Of a DNA stretch of 64,000 nt, positions 1 through 12,538 are shown piece after piece. How positions within the stretch are numbered: the first letter of the stretch is position 1; each line of letters begins with the position of its first letter. Position numbers and translations under genes: made by a program. The stretch lies in assembly GCA_934045905.1 (NCBI GenBank), contig OW203762.1, forward strand, positions 62,001 through 126,000, given 5' to 3'. The DNA comes from Leuctra nigra. Lineage: Eukaryota > Arthropoda > Insecta > Plecoptera > Leuctridae. The notes beneath the pieces were generated by a model, which searched no databases, was not told the origin of the DNA, and saw only the letters and a program-made list of their open reading frames with translations.

Positions 1-2479
1 GTGATCTAAGCATCACGGAAGACATTATTAATAAACAAACAACTTAATTTTTGGTACGATAATACTAAACATTAAACATTACTAAGCATAAGGATTAAAC
101 ATTACTAAACATTAAATATAAAACATTAAGCGTTATTTGAAACTCGCGCGCTCAGTTTCGGACGTCACTGCCGAGCAACGCTGATTGGCTGCAGCCTCTA
201 CCATAGGATAGGTGGCCGCGCGCTCGAACTCTCTGCTCTTCGCTGTCATTCTTCGATCTATTTATAACACCATGATTGAAAATGTGTAAGTAGGTACACT
301 GACTTTGTTCCTGAAAGGTACCCAATACGTCAGTCTGTTAATATAAAGTGTTTTACATGAAAACACATTTGCAACTGCTAACTCATTTGCAACGCGCAAA
401 TGTGTATCCGCTAGGAACAAAATCTGCTCGATTAATTGTTTTCAGTACTATTGTGACACTGAAAAACACAGCAGTAAACCATTTTCGTCTCAAATATCTT
501 CACTAAAACAAAAGTAAATACACACGACGCGGCACAATCGGCCGAAGATAAAATCGGCAGAAGATAAAAAGCGATTCAAAATATTTCGTCCAAATAGTGT
601 ATACCTACACGAAACTATTAATACATGTTAAAAAGTTGGTATTGTTTTTGCTTGAAAATAAACTAGACAAAAACACACGTAAATATGCACGACATTGTCA
701 CAATATGAGAGAAGATTATATAGTAGGTAGACTATTTAAAATATTCTGTCCCGTAAGATAATATATAGTGTAGTTTATAGTATCTTACTTATAGTTACGC
801 AGTTCTGTCTGTGTGTCAGGAACGCCTGCGCGCGCATCCTCTCAATTTCGCGCGCACACTCTCTATGTTGTATTTAAAATTAAAATGGTCGACGTTACAT
901 TGCCCAAATCATGTCCAAAATACATCTTCTGCTCTTTGTGCATAAATAAATAACTGAAACTTACCTAAATGGCAATCCTTATCCCTTTGTGTTTATAAGA
1001 AATGTATTTTAACACAGAATAACTGACCAAATCTTTACATTATATTGAAAACGGCACTATTTTGTATTTAAAATGGTGGCCTTTCATTGCCAATCGTGTC
1101 TAAAAATACGTCTTTTGCCTTCGCAAAGTAAAGAAATAACCATAACTTACCTAAAACGTAATCCTTATCCCTTTGAGTGTGTAAAAAATCTACTATAACA
1201 CATAATAACCGTTCAAAAGAGACATTACATAGAAAACTTCTTTACTCCAAGAAACGTCAAAGTGTAATTTTTAAAAAATTTCATTTGATCTGTATTTTAG
1301 AGGGCCATGAAAACCAAACAAAGCCGATATATTTTTAACATTGGCCTCAAGATGCAATTTGCAAACGATCAAACGTATTATTTTCTTCCTACATTTAATC
1401 AACACGGTTCTGTAACCCTCAAACCAACTCACCGACGAAGTTTTTAAATAATGTTGTTAGATTAATCATTTTCAGTCGTTTCTTATTTCGTAGAGTGGTC
1501 TGTATTGAGTCATGTATTGACAACGAATTCATGTTGCTGTTGATAAAGTTTGAAGCACCAATGTTTAAGTTTTACATTGTTAACTGAATATCTATACTTT
1601 AATTAGTGGTAGAACGGCTGAAGTCCATTTCAATATGAACAGTATTTCTGACATCAACCAATCATTTGTAATGGTGACATGAGTTATTGTAAGAGAATAC
1701 TTCAATATAACGTTATTTGTTAACATCAGTGAAACGGTACTTGATAGAGCTTGATTACAATCCAAAATTGTGCACCGCAAATCAAACAAATTTACTTCCG
1801 CCCTACATCTGAGGAACGTATAATATAATGAAGCCGTAGATAACATGTAATAGCATAACAAATGAAGAAAAGGCTGTGGGCATCAGGTCACGGTATCAAC
1901 GTAATGAATATATATATATATATATTTTTTTACGGCGCATACATTGTTTTTCTTCTTATTTTTACTTAGTACGAATACTCTGGTGTAAATTTGAAAACTT
2001 ATATGAAATTGTTTTACCATAATAGATATGATCAAATTGCTTTTCTTCGTTCCTCATTTTTTAACGTTTTCTGTTAAGATTGGGTCATCAATGACGTCAA
2101 ATGTATTAACGACGCACACTCTGCTGACAAATATTGCTGACGTTTTATATTTACGCATAACTCACTGGTGCACATTGGTCATGTTTTACATGACGGGTCC
2201 CTCTATAGTTAAATAAAGATCAATAAAATAAGATAATCACAAGCAACGTTGAATGTCTCACTATCACACCCTTCCTACATACTTGTAAAACATAGACTGC
2301 CAGGGAGAATGAATGTTTTTAACTCGAGCGCGGAGGTTGCAAGGTAGCAGGTAGGCTGCAGTGACGTCAGTGACGCTACGGCTCGAGCCGTTCCCGGGTC
2401 CAGGCGACAGGATGTAAGACAGGACAAAGGACAGGAATGTGTTGTTTGGAGCTCGACGGATCGGAAAAATATACTTGCT
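1..2479. other. AT-rich non-coding DNA with a diverged tandem duplication
   Basis: No host exon was recognised; ORFs here are short and unlike any known protein. Positions 868-1060 and 1061-1236 are two diverged tandem copies, each starting TTGTATTTAAAA and sharing a segment reading CTTATCCCTTTG. A short TA microsatellite lies at 1911-1925. A GC-richer patch at 2320-2470 was not identified. Confidence 0.6.
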
Positions 2480-2743
2480 ACAAGATGAGAGTATCACTTT
2501 AATCGGAACACTTTGTTTTTCGACCAATCAGGAGATATTATAATTTTTGAACCAATCTGAGGGCAGCTCTCAAAAACTATACACGATTAAGTTAGAATGA
2601 TATTAGTATGTGATCAAAATTTCAGCTCGGTCGGAAGAAAATTGTGGCATGTGCCGTCGGGCCAAACACAAAAACAAACAAACAAATAAAAAACAGAGAA
2701 AGTGTCGAAAAGTGCAGAATGGAGACGCCACTACGCTCGCTCA
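2480..2743 (-). mobile_element. Fragment of Helitron-like family H2
   Basis: The minus-strand 5' terminus of H2 lies at the right edge (GCGAGCGTAG next to TTGAGCG on the minus strand). The body contains the family's repeated ACCAATC-type stretches. The left boundary is uncertain and the 3' terminus is missing. Confidence 0.55.
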
Positions 2744-3355
2744 AAAATAGTCACCATATTAAAAGATGTTTTAAACAGCACATAATACTAGTATTGTGTT
2801 GTATTACATGTGTGTTCCAAATTAGACAGAATACAGAGTGAAAAGTAACAGTAACTTTCATTCTTTCTCTCACTTTATTAAAAATAACACATTGCAAAAA
2901 AAATTACGAGTGTACTTATCAATAAATAACAATATAATTATGCTACTATCATCGTCCTACTTTATTAGGAATCATTTATATTGATAATTATAATTGATGA
3001 ATGAATTATAAAATTATGTTTTAACCCATCCCAATTAATTCTAATATTTTAATTTACAATTTGACATTCATTATCAGGTAAATGTTTCTTGGAAGACAGT
3101 ACAACAATACTCTAATGTTTTTCGGTCAGAGAGAATATAAGGGGTGTGACTTAGTTGCATGGTGCCAAAATGGGGTGCAATTCGGAAATACGCTGCCGGG
3201 TGGTTGGCCCGACACACATACGTCCTTCATTAGTAAGGCTTAAGCCTTTTCAGGTGCGCCACGAGGAGGCTGAAGGTCCGATTTCGCAATAATATATCCT
3301 ATTTTTAATATAATATTATTATATTATTATTTAAGATGTCCTATATAATGGCAAA
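2744..3355. other. AT-rich stretch without recognised gene
   Basis: AT-rich intronic or flanking DNA. No ORF, RNA gene or clear repeat was recognised, apart from short TA-rich runs near 3300-3340. Confidence 0.5.
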
Positions 3356-3545
3356 TTAGTGCGTTTGTGATACTATTCGTGAAAATTGGTACCCTTACTA
3401 ATTCGAGTATGAGGAATCCAAAAATCGATGGCACCAACCTGAATAATGAATACTTTCTGCGTAATTAGCATAATTAGCATAATTAATAAACATGGATAGA
3501 ATAATATACAATTTTATAATGGTCTTTATGGATATCCATCGAAAG
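3356..3545 (+). repeat. Detached arm copy of fold-back repeat family F1
   Basis: It shares a TTAGTGCGTTTGTGATACT start and the ATCGATGGCACCAACCTGA block with 4404-4560, and matches 9140-9336 in inverted orientation. The pair 3356/9336 forms an outer inverted repeat around the whole block. DNA from 3546 to 4403 is AT-rich with two copies of ATGACATCACAATCCT and no gene seen. Confidence 0.7.
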
Positions 3546-5095
3546 CTCGTCATGTCTACAATCCATATAAAAAAGTTAAATTTTTTCATTAACATAATAA
3601 TTAACCGTATAATTAATTATTTTATAAAAATCGCCATTCAACAAAATGCTTATAATGACCCTCTCAGATTTGATAGAACTTGGTAGGATTGGTCACAAGC
3701 CCAAAGTAAAACATACGTATTTTTTGGTTTGTCCATTTATTGAGTACTTTTGGATTTCCAGGCCCTCAGATAATCAAAATTTTGATTTCCATTTCTTCAC
3801 TTGAACTGTTCTAATTTTTACACCGTTCAACTCAAAAGCTTCGTATTTTCAAATTGTGTGAAACTTATTGCTAGGGAATAAGTTGCTGGGGAATAGTATG
3901 TACATGTAAGGGGGAAAAAGTCAAAATTTTGGCTTCCAAATTGCCTATTCACAAAAAAGTAATTTTTGCAATTTATTGAGTAATAGGGAATACACTTATC
4001 TATTAGATTCCAGAATAATAGTTATTTTATTAAAGTTGAGATGTTGCTGAACACAGATATAGTATTAATTTTGTTGTGGGACAAGTATAGTTTTCGAGAA
4101 ATTCAGTTACAAAGTTTGATAATTTTCTCACAATTTTAAAACAGAAAAATTGACAATGACATCACAATCCTCTATATTGCCATAGCGACAAAGGAATCAC
4201 CATGGCAACACATTGTTGGAGACTTGGAAATGACATCACAATCCTGATTCTCGTTGCCTGCCGTTTTTCCCGCCAAAATATCCCATGACATTTGAATTTG
4301 ATTTTTATGAATGAAATTTTAAATTTCGCTGGTGATTAGTGTGTTTGAAATTGTTATTTGTGTTGATATTTACAAATTAACAAGAATAAAATTTCACGTA
4401 ACTTCCCTATTAGTGCGTTTGTGAAAATTGGTGAAAATTGGAAATTGTGATAATTGGTACCCTTACAAATTCTAGTATGAGGAATCTAAAAATCGATGGC
4501 ACCAACCTGAGTATTTAATACTTTCTGCGTAACTAGCATAATTAGCATAATTAATAAAATCGACATAAAAATTACATTATTATATAACGTGGTCTTCATT
4601 GGAATCTAAAGAAAGCTTGTAATGTCCACAATATTTATTAGTCGCCCATAGTTAATTATATTCATTAACATAATAATGAATCCACTAATTTATTCATCTG
4701 ATTAAAATCGCCATATTCACCCAAGGCAACATGATGAGATCAAAAACAAGGTTTGTAATTTAAGCTTATAAGTAGTATACACAATTAATCAAAATTTTGC
4801 GTTTAGTTCCTAATAAGCATAATTAATTATGCGTAATTAATTATGCTTATCTCACATTTTGATAGAAATGTCACTTGATATTCAACAAAATTGAGGTTTT
4901 AATATCACAAATAGGTGATTTGTGTTGCGTATTGCCTTTAGTTGCGTATAAATAATATACAGTTTTCTATTAATTAATTAATTTTAAATTAATTGCAATT
5001 AATTACATAAAATCACAATTTCTTCGGATACATATAAGGATACGTAAGTGACCTATTTGTGATATTAAAATCTCAATTTTGTTAAATATCAAGTG

Positions 5096-5815
5096 TTAAG
5101 GCCAGATAGTGGAGTCTGGTCCTGGAGAGTAAGATCGGGTGCAGCAGCGTTAAGAGAGCTGATGCAACCGTAAACGAGCACGGGATAGTGACGGCATTCA
5201 AGGGACCAATGGCTAGAGGCCATACACCACAGTGTATTCAATGTTACCTTATGGCAGGTACTTACCAGTGTAGAAGTATAGAAGAGCGCCAGGTGATTTC
5301 TAGAACACAGCGCGTGGCGAAGGTAGGCTTGGCGAGGAAAGAATTGCATTCAGAGTTCACGGGGAAGAGAATGGAAAGGCTTGGGAATCGCACTTTACGC
5401 AGATTGTAGAGTATGCCTGAGACGGTCTTGAAATGTAGGTAACAATATTAAATGCACTGTGTGACTTTAGCGTAGGCGCAGTTGAGTTGTAAGTGACTCA
5501 AAGTGCTTGAGCTAAATAAAATGCTGATCGGCAGGGCGATGTAGCTGAGAGCACGGTAGGCTAGTAACCCGAAGGACCGCTCGGACGATGTAAACGGTCA
5601 GACGTCAGGGTTGTAACTGTGCACCTGCCACTGGTAAATCAAATACACTGTGGTAGGCAAAGTATTATTGCGCGGGGAAAGGTAAACTGGTAGCGCAATA
5701 ACAGGGGTGGAAGGAGGGAGGAAAAATTGTTCCATGAACAACTAAGAGGTGAGTCATGGACAGGGGACGGACAGGAAAACTAAAAACTAAATACACGCGC
5801 CTACTCGGCGCGGAC
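5096..5815 (+). mobile_element. Unclassified 720-bp insertion with 8-bp target duplication
   Basis: It interrupts the right arm of F1. The arm sequence ATCAAGTG occurs at both edges (5088-5095 and 5816-5823), while the left arm has it once. The insert starts TTAAGGCCAG and ends GGCGCGGAC. No terminal inverted repeats, poly-A or significant ORF were seen. CGCGCC and GGCGCG near the end can form a small hairpin. A weak tRNA-like stretch (TAGCTGAGAGCACG) lies near 5542. Confidence 0.6.
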
Positions 5816-6006
5816 ATCAAGTGACATTTCTATCAAATTGTGAGATTAGCATAATTGATTATGCTAATTAAGAACTAAACACAAAATTTTATTAATTGTT
5901 TATACTACTTATAAGCTTAAATTAGAAACCTTGTTTTTTATCTCATCGAGTTGCCTTGTGTGAATAAGGCGATTTTAATCAGATGAATTAATTAGTGGAT
6001 TAATTA

Positions 6007-7960
6007 TCAAGCGAGCGTTGCGAGTGTCTCCACTTGAAACTTATGGCTCGGATCTCTGTTTTTTTTTCGTCGTTGTGTGTTTTATCCATTTTTTGCCAAA
6101 CGAAGTAACAGATCATGCCAATTTTTTCACAAAACTTATATTACTATACTGGTCGGTGACACGCAGATTTTCAGCAAGTTCGCTCCATTGGTTTCATTGG
6201 AAATTTGATTTATGTTGTTTAGGTATCATTACCTTAGCAACGAAATGTTTGGCGAAAGTTTATAAAATAAATATTGGACCATGATCACTGCAAAAGTCTG
6301 TATAGTCTTCTCGTAGACAGTGACATAGGTACTTGTTTTTAAAATTGACATTTCGTCTATGAGATTGAATATTGAATGTATTTTTGTGATAATCATTCCA
6401 GGTTCTGAAGAAAATCTGAACTCTTCTGATCCTGCAAGTGATTATGGTAATTATAGACGAGACGTCTGCACTGTTTTGATCATGAAGTACAATTAAACTT
6501 CTGTGTGTCATCTTCCTTCATAATATAGGCATCCTGCGTGAGAAAAGGTTGCCATAGTAACCTATATAAAGGTATAGGGAGTAAACAAATCAGACAGCGG
6601 CAATCCAAAGTTCATATATAGAGTGATTATTTATGAAAGAAAGAATATTTAAGTAAGTACGTAGTACATAATGATGAAATATATATTCTTACACATTTTC
6701 AAGTGAAATGTTCATATGAGAAATATTATTTATCTTTTATTGAGCGAGCGTAGCGAGCGTCACCACGGTACCCTTATGGCACTTTCTCTGTGTGTTTTTT
6801 TTTTTTTTGTGGTCACACCCCAGGTCAAACCGCTCATGCAATCAATCTGAAATTTTGTACACATACTAACGTAGTCTATGCGGTCCCTGGGATCGTTTTT
6901 GAACGGGATCCCGTGATTGGTTCAAATTTTAAAAAAAATATCTTTCGATTGGTTTGTTTTATCAATTTGGAATTTTGACAAGTCAATACCACTAACATTT
7001 TACCCAATCATACAAAGTTTTAGCTAAATCCTCCCATTGGTTAAAATTTAAAAAAATCTTTCATATGATTTTTGAAATTTAAACTAGAACCGTATGACCG
7101 ATCAACTTAAAACTTTGCATGGTCATTGGGACCAACATTATCTGTATTTTTGACCATTTTCAGACCTATCTGTGTTTAAATCCAAAAGTTATTGACATTT
7201 TACTGACATTTTGCGTGTTATCTGTCAAATTTCTCGAAAATGTTGATCACGGCTACTTCGACTCTTTATAGTTCCAAGGTAGTTAGAGCAGAAACTTTCA
7301 AACGTATGAAACTGATATGACCGTTCAACAGATCGTCTAATATTGTGTAAGTACACACACTTTTATTATATGAGTGGTCCCAGGTATTTTTTTTTTGTAT
7401 ATATCCTATTATTTTTGAATTTTAACAAGGAACATTTTTATCATAAAGGTTCAATCGATCAACTTAAAACTTTGCATGGCTTTTGGGACTAATATTTTAG
7501 GAATATTTTGAGATTTTTATACCAACAAGTCTGACGAATTTCAAGAATTATTGGCTTTTAATGATATTTTCGATACACATATTTTCGGTTCGAGGTGTTG
7601 CGCGTGTCCGTGCTCGCTCATCAACGCGTTATACAGAGCGTTTTCCTAGTTTATAGCTTTGACACATTTCCCTTACCAGAGCAGGCCCCATTTTTCTACC
7701 TTTGTGACGTCACGAGCAGGATTCCTATAGGTACCAAATTAAATATCACATGGGAGATAAAAGATTAATATTACCTACATCTATTTGTACATTATGTAGA
7801 GTTTTCCTACATTTACCTGATCAGGATTTTAGCCGTGCGGGCATTTCGTCTATAATTACCGTCAATATTCAGGGATTTACGGAATTTCGGGTAGATCATG
7901 CTTCGATATTCTGCATATCCGTGCTCGCTTATCAACGCGTTACACCGAGCGTTTTCCTAG
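6007..7960 (+). mobile_element. Helitron-like element, family H2, older copy with canonical 5'-TC
   Basis: Non-autonomous rolling-circle-type element, with no Rep/helicase ORF. The 5' end reads TCAAGCGAGCG. The 3' end has a GCTCGCT half-repeat, a hairpin around AACGCGTT, and GTTTTCCTAG. The host sequence is A on the left and T on the right. The mirrored F1 left arm (4663-4683) shows the unoccupied site, proving insertion between A and T with no duplication. A younger H2 copy (6740-7649) is nested inside it. Confidence 0.8.
6740..7649 (+). mobile_element. Helitron-like element, family H2, nested young copy
   Basis: 910 bp from TTGAGCGAGCGTAGCG to TTTTCCTAG, flanked by A and T. It belongs to the TAGCGAGCGTCACC subfamily, closest by eye to 43314-44239 and 48416-49361. 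The body holds many ATTGG stretches and a poly-T run near 6795, but no protein-coding capacity. Confidence 0.8.
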
Positions 7961-8070
7961 TTATGTTAATGACTATAATTAACTTTTGGTGACTAATATG
8001 CATTGTGGACATTACAAGCTTTCTTTAGATACCCATGAAGACCACGTTATTAAGCGAGGACGTCCTGGTA

Positions 8071-8816
8071 GCGAGAATACAATTGCAAGTCGGTAGTTTA
8101 AATGCTGGTTGTACTTGTTGGTCTACGTGACGTCTATTGTTCTGTCTCTGACTCACTCATGGTACACGGCTGATAATTACTTCGCCCTCCACAACATTAC
8201 ATGATATTGACCTGCCTCAACATTCATCAACCCTTTGGTTACTCAAGTTTACAGTAGTTTCATGAGTTTCCTTAAATGTATTGATTGTTTGCAATCTTCT
8301 AAATTTCAGACTGTTACAGTTTCTTGACTGTACAATGGTTTTGCGTTGTTTTTCTAACTGTTTCACACATTTTCTTACATTCAATAAGCAAATGATAGAT
8401 AGACAGATAGATAGATAAATATAGCATTCTAGCAGGCTAACTGGAGTTTACGATTCTCATCCGCAGCATGGCAGTAACACATTGATTATTGCTAAATTCT
8501 TTGTAGGTATTTGTGAATGTAATAGGACCTACCTTCAGAAGAATTAATTCACTTTTGCTCAACTCCATCGCAGGTGCGAAATATTATACCTACCTATAGA
8601 GATAATTAAAAAGCATTAATAGCGACATGCAATTTCGCGACTTGGCGAAAGGGCGACGAACTGAACTAACCTGCCTTTTAAAATTGGCGCGAAGTGTATA
8701 CATTCCATTTCTTCAATGTGCATGACGTCACTTAAAGATGGCGTTATACATGGCTCGATTCATATTGGCTAATTTTTGACCCCATTTAAACTACCGACTT
8801 GCAATTGTATTCTCGC
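8071..8816. mobile_element. MULE-type MITE with 34-bp perfect inverted ends and 9-bp duplication
   Basis: A 746-bp element. Its first 34 bases (starting GCGAGAATACAATTGC) are the exact reverse complement of its last 34 (8783-8816). It is flanked by a perfect 9-bp duplication GTCCTGGTA (8062-8070 and 8817-8825). Long perfect ends with a 9-bp duplication fit Mutator-like elements. There is no transposase, so it depends on an autonomous relative. Confidence 0.85.
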
Positions 8817-8825
8817 GTCCTGGTA

Positions 8826-9135
8826 ACCAAGGGGTTACAGACAACATCATCTCATCGCAGCTGAAAGGGGTGACATCGAACAATTCTGCTGGTGAACTGG
8901 GGTTCACTGGACACGCTACGCGAGGGTCAATGCCATCCACTTGTTTACGCGGAAGTAAACATACCAGAGACATCATCACTACTGCCGACGTATTAAACGT
9001 AATATGTTTCATAATTTTCATTGCTTTTTTCACATCAATGAATGATTATTTTCTTTGCAATAAACAAATTATAACATTATTGCTGAATCTTTGTGTTCTA
9101 CCCTCTGAGCTAGATCCCGCAGGTTTCAAGACATG
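8826..9135. other. Unclassified stretch within the F1 right arm
   Basis: GC-richer 310-bp sequence absent from the mirrored left arm, so probably an older insertion into which the MULE MITE later jumped. An 80-aa minus-strand ORF crosses from it into the MITE end, which argues against a real gene. Confidence 0.45.
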
Positions 9136-9359
9136 ACGATCTTTTGATGGATACTCATACAGACCATATTATAAAATTATATATTATTTTATCTAAGTTT
9201 ATTAATTATATGCTACTTATGCTAATTACGCAGAAAGTATTAATTACTCAGGTTGGTGCCATCGATTTTTGGATTCCTCATACTCGAATTAGTAGGGGTA
9301 CCAATTTTCACGAATAGTATCACAAACGCACTAATTTTAGACATCTTACTCCACTAATG

Positions 9360-9413
9360 AGAGTGTGCACGCGCCGTACGACTTGGCTGGCGTGGAGCGA
9401 TCGCTCCACTAGA
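9360..9413 (+). mobile_element. 3'-terminal fragment of Helitron-like family H1
   Basis: It carries the H1 3' end: GTACGACTTGGCTGG, a hairpin GTGGAGCG..CGCTCCAC, then CTAGA followed by T. The rest of the element is missing. DNA from 9414 to 9780 holds no recognised gene. Confidence 0.7.
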
Positions 9414-9780
9414 TAGAACTTTTACTGAACTCGTTACGATTGACATGAAAGTGACTTGCCCACATGCGCACTGCGACTGTATACTCGCTTGAGTGGCCAT
9501 CTTACATTCTCTAGGTACTTTTAGTTTCGAATATTATATTGGTATTCGTGACTGCTAGCTGCAGCATTGAATACTTTCGTCGATGGTGAAGGTCGAAATT
9601 TTGCACCAAATTTTCCCTTTATAATTATTTATAAGGGTTCTGTTTATGATTAGAACATGTAATCTAACTTAATACTATTGAAGAATATTTTTGTACTTTG
9701 CCAGGTTTCCATGCAATCTCAGCTGGACGCGTGACATTAATTAAAAATCAGGATAATGAAAAGCGTTGTTTTCTATCAGA

Positions 9781-10551
9781 AAGCCCGAATCACAGTTTAA
9801 GTTTCCTTGAAATCAAGTCTTGATTCGTGTAAACGTAAAAATTGAAGCATTTTAACACCCGTTCAAGTCTTGACGTCAAGTCATCTCTTCAACCTTTTCA
9901 TTTATAATCGGTCTTCAAGACTTGAAAGACTTTAACCAATCAGCAACCCTTAATTTGACTTTGCTCCGCCTCTTTTGCCCCATCACACAGATCCAAAAAA
10001 ATGCGCCAAAAAAATAAAATAGTTCTCAGTGATTTGCAAGAAAGAAAATAATGTCATGGATCTCGGAGTAACCCATTGTACTAAATGACAAGTAGGAAAT
10101 ACTCCAATAAGTTTAGTACAAATTATACAAAACATTAATTAACAGGAGGGTACTACCTCATTTCATCAATTCACCACTGTTTGAAGGTTAGGTTTACGAA
10201 TGATTCATCAAATATTCACTTTTTAAGTCAATGATTTACCCAAAATTCTGCACTGTATCACTTGAATGACAATGATTTATTATGCAACTAATCATCTAAT
10301 GTATAAAATGGATAATCAGTGAAAACTATCACACATTTCACTTTTATTCAAGACAAGAATCCCAAATCAATACGCAAAAAAAACAATCACAATCCTCTTG
10401 CGTAAAATACCACGGTCGCAATTTTGTCATTTCACTGCATCTTCAAAGAACAATGAACACTGAATCATATAAAAACATCTTTCAAACTTCATTGAAATCA
10501 AGGGTTGGATTCAACCCCTTCAAGGAAACTTGAACCGTGTAATTCAGGCTT
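9781..10551. mobile_element. MITE with about 31-bp imperfect terminal inverted repeats
   Basis: The left end starts AAGCCCGAATCACAG and the right end (reverse complement) AAGCCTGAATTACACG. Both continue to AAGTTTCCTTGAA. A second, inner pattern of TCAAGTCTTGA repeats is present. No target duplication is clear and no ORF is present. Superfamily unknown. Confidence 0.65.
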
Positions 10552-11209
10552 AATATTGATTTATTATTGATGATATGCTAATTGTAAATAGTGTACACGA
10601 AAAAATAATATGTAAAATGTTCATTAAATATAGTATCTAATTAATATAGGTAAAGTAAGTACCTATACAGCTGTACTGAAAACGATATAATTTTTTTACA
10701 TTTTGCATATGTTGTATTCTTAAAAGATGTTCCATGCCATTGAATGACTTCTGCGTGTGATATAAAAGTGGAAGACACAGAATAAAGTAGGTGGTGAAGC
10801 ATTGTTTATTCTTTGGGTGTACAGAACCCCTGCGACCATGGCGGGTTAAGCCCCTTGAAGAACATTCCGTGTAAACGCAGCCAAGTTTATACGGTTTGAA
10901 AATAGATTCATCAGCCCATGAAAACAGACCGGACCGTTGTGTTTTATCACGGCCTTTGTTGAAAGTGACAGATTCTTTAAGAATAACTATTTTGCGAGTA
11001 TTGTAGGGAGAGGTGTAATTCAACTCTGCACAAGCGATGATTCCTCAGGATGAAGCACAAAAAAGTCATGAAAAACAAAACAACATGGCGGTTGGATGCA
11101 ACACATCGATTATATTAGTAATATGATTATTCGGTGAAGAGTTTGTACAAAGTACGACTACAACCACAAGGAAGTAAGTTAAGAGTTAAAAACGAGGATA
11201 TTTTCCTAC
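10552..11209. other. Intronic stretch with one unexplained 128-aa minus ORF
   Basis: Lies 3' of the last recognised TEP exon. The minus ORF 11023-10637 is longer than expected by chance for AT-rich DNA but shows no motif I recognise and no splice context, so it is not called as a gene. Confidence 0.4.
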
Positions 11210-11333
11210 CCGGAGTCAAGCATTTCCCAAAGCCAAGTCTCCGGGAAGTTCCTGCGCACCCTAGCTGGCGCATGGGCAGTTGGTTCCTCGCGGCCCAGCG
11301 AGACTTCGTCTTCCAGGTTAGATCTGTAGTAGA
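11210..11333 (-). CDS. TEP/CD109-like gene, internal exon (start of MG7), last recognised in window
   Basis: This 124-base exon completes the split codon left by the previous exon and encodes YYRSNLEDEVSLG and then, in the same frame, RVRRNFPETWLWEMLDS, ending with two bases of the next codon. RKNFPETWLW-type sequence is a very conserved landmark at the start of MG7 in TEP/CD109/A2M proteins. The minus-strand acceptor is GTGTGTGCAG, chosen over a CTACAG ten bases downstream because only it matches the incoming phase. The donor is CCGG then GTAGGA. The next exons, including the one with the thioester motif, are not visible between 1 and 11209. Confidence 0.85.
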
Positions 11334-11605
11334 CTGCACACACATTCTCCCGCGTTCATTAGTCACTTTACAACAAGTGGTTACGGGTGAGGAGAGGAGT
11401 AACCTTCAATGTAATACACTTTTCTAAAGGATAAGTGATAGCAATAAGTAAAACCAAAACAATCTGCAGGCCACAGATAACATACCCAAGTTCAAATGTG
11501 TTGCAATAATAATACTTTTATATGTTATTTTAATTTTGTACTTTGCATTTTTTTATCACGTCAGTATCACACCAGATAGACTGGTTGTTTTATACAGAGG
11601 TTACA

Positions 11606-12339
11606 CTAGGCCAACGCTCGGTAACACGCGTTGATGAGCGAGCACCGAAGTGCGCACATCTCCAACCGTAATTTCGTAACGCACAGAAAAATTATACACC
11701 CATATTGAATTGCAATACGATCCACTCAATCAAAATAAAATTAACGGATTTTCTTGTAAAATAGGATAAAATAGTACTCTTAATATCAATTCAAAATTAT
11801 AACTCCATCGGAAGTTTGATTTCCGACCAATCAGGAGACATTTTTACAATTTTAACCAATACCTAGTAAGATTTTCCTGAATTTTTATAAAAGTGTACAA
11901 AGTGTTGATAATAATTATACTAAATAGTTTAAAATTGATTGAATCAACCAATCAGAAGATATATTATGTTTTAAAATTTGAACCAATAAACTTTTTTTCC
12001 AAAAAAAATCTCAAAACTTTAAGACGGGCTCAAAATAGTTTAAAAAAATCGATTTAATAGGTCAAAACGGTGTGACCTACAAACCAGTTTTATTTTTAAA
12101 CCAATCAGAGAGCAGCACTTAAAAACAAACCAAAACTAAGTTAGAATGAAGTAGCTTTGTATATTCAATTTTTTGTATATGTAATCCTTTAAGGATTATA
12201 ATATTCAGTATGTATGAAGGAAGTATGTGTGCAAAATTTCAGCTCGACCGTAAAAACAATGTGACCTGTAGCGCCGAGAAAACAATGCAAAAAAAGCAGA
12301 GATCGTGTCCCAGAGTGCCGAATGGCGACGCTCGCTCAA
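11606..12339 (-). mobile_element. Helitron-like element, family H2 (minus strand)
   Basis: The 3' end (CTAG on the minus strand) is at 11606-11609 next to A, i.e. T on the minus strand. The 5' end, TTGAGCGAGCG on the minus strand, is at 12339. It sits inside the TEP intron 11334-14752. A 27-bp flank (CTGGTTGTT.TATACAG.GGTTACAC) occurs on both sides (11580-11605 and 12360-12386), an imperfect direct repeat of unknown origin. Confidence 0.75.
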
Positions 12340-12538
12340 TTAATTGTTTACACAAAAGGCTGGTTGTTGTATACAGGGGTTACACAAATGCTACACATGT
12401 GCAGTCCAATACATAATTAACGGTCAGAAGACTGTGGAATCTGTCCCTAGCTTGCCTAACATCTTCTTGCAAATGATATTATGCATGGGACGCCCACAGT
12501 TGGGGTGAAGAATTGAAGCATCAACTGCAAACTGATAA

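Larger units (their letters stand above)
4404..9336. mobile_element. Fold-back (palindromic) element F1 with a fragmented right arm
   Basis: The left arm 4404-4985 is matched in inverted orientation by right-arm pieces at 5040-5095, 5816-6006, 7961-8052 and 9140-9336. Removing the insertions (5096-5815, 6007-7960, 8071-8816 and an unclassified stretch 8826-9135) gives an approximately 1.2-kb palindrome centred near 5010. The element is rich in TAATTA and has no coding capacity. Because the two arms mirror each other, the left arm serves as an empty-site reference for insertions in the right arm. Confidence 0.75.

Noticed and set aside
8791..9033. 80-aa minus ORF as a host exon
   Set aside because: It crosses the MULE MITE border and its duplication, and shows no TEP or other recognisable motif.
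10637..11023. 128-aa minus ORF as a gene
   Set aside because: Longer than usual for AT-rich DNA but with no motif, no homology I recognise and no splice context; left as unexplained.
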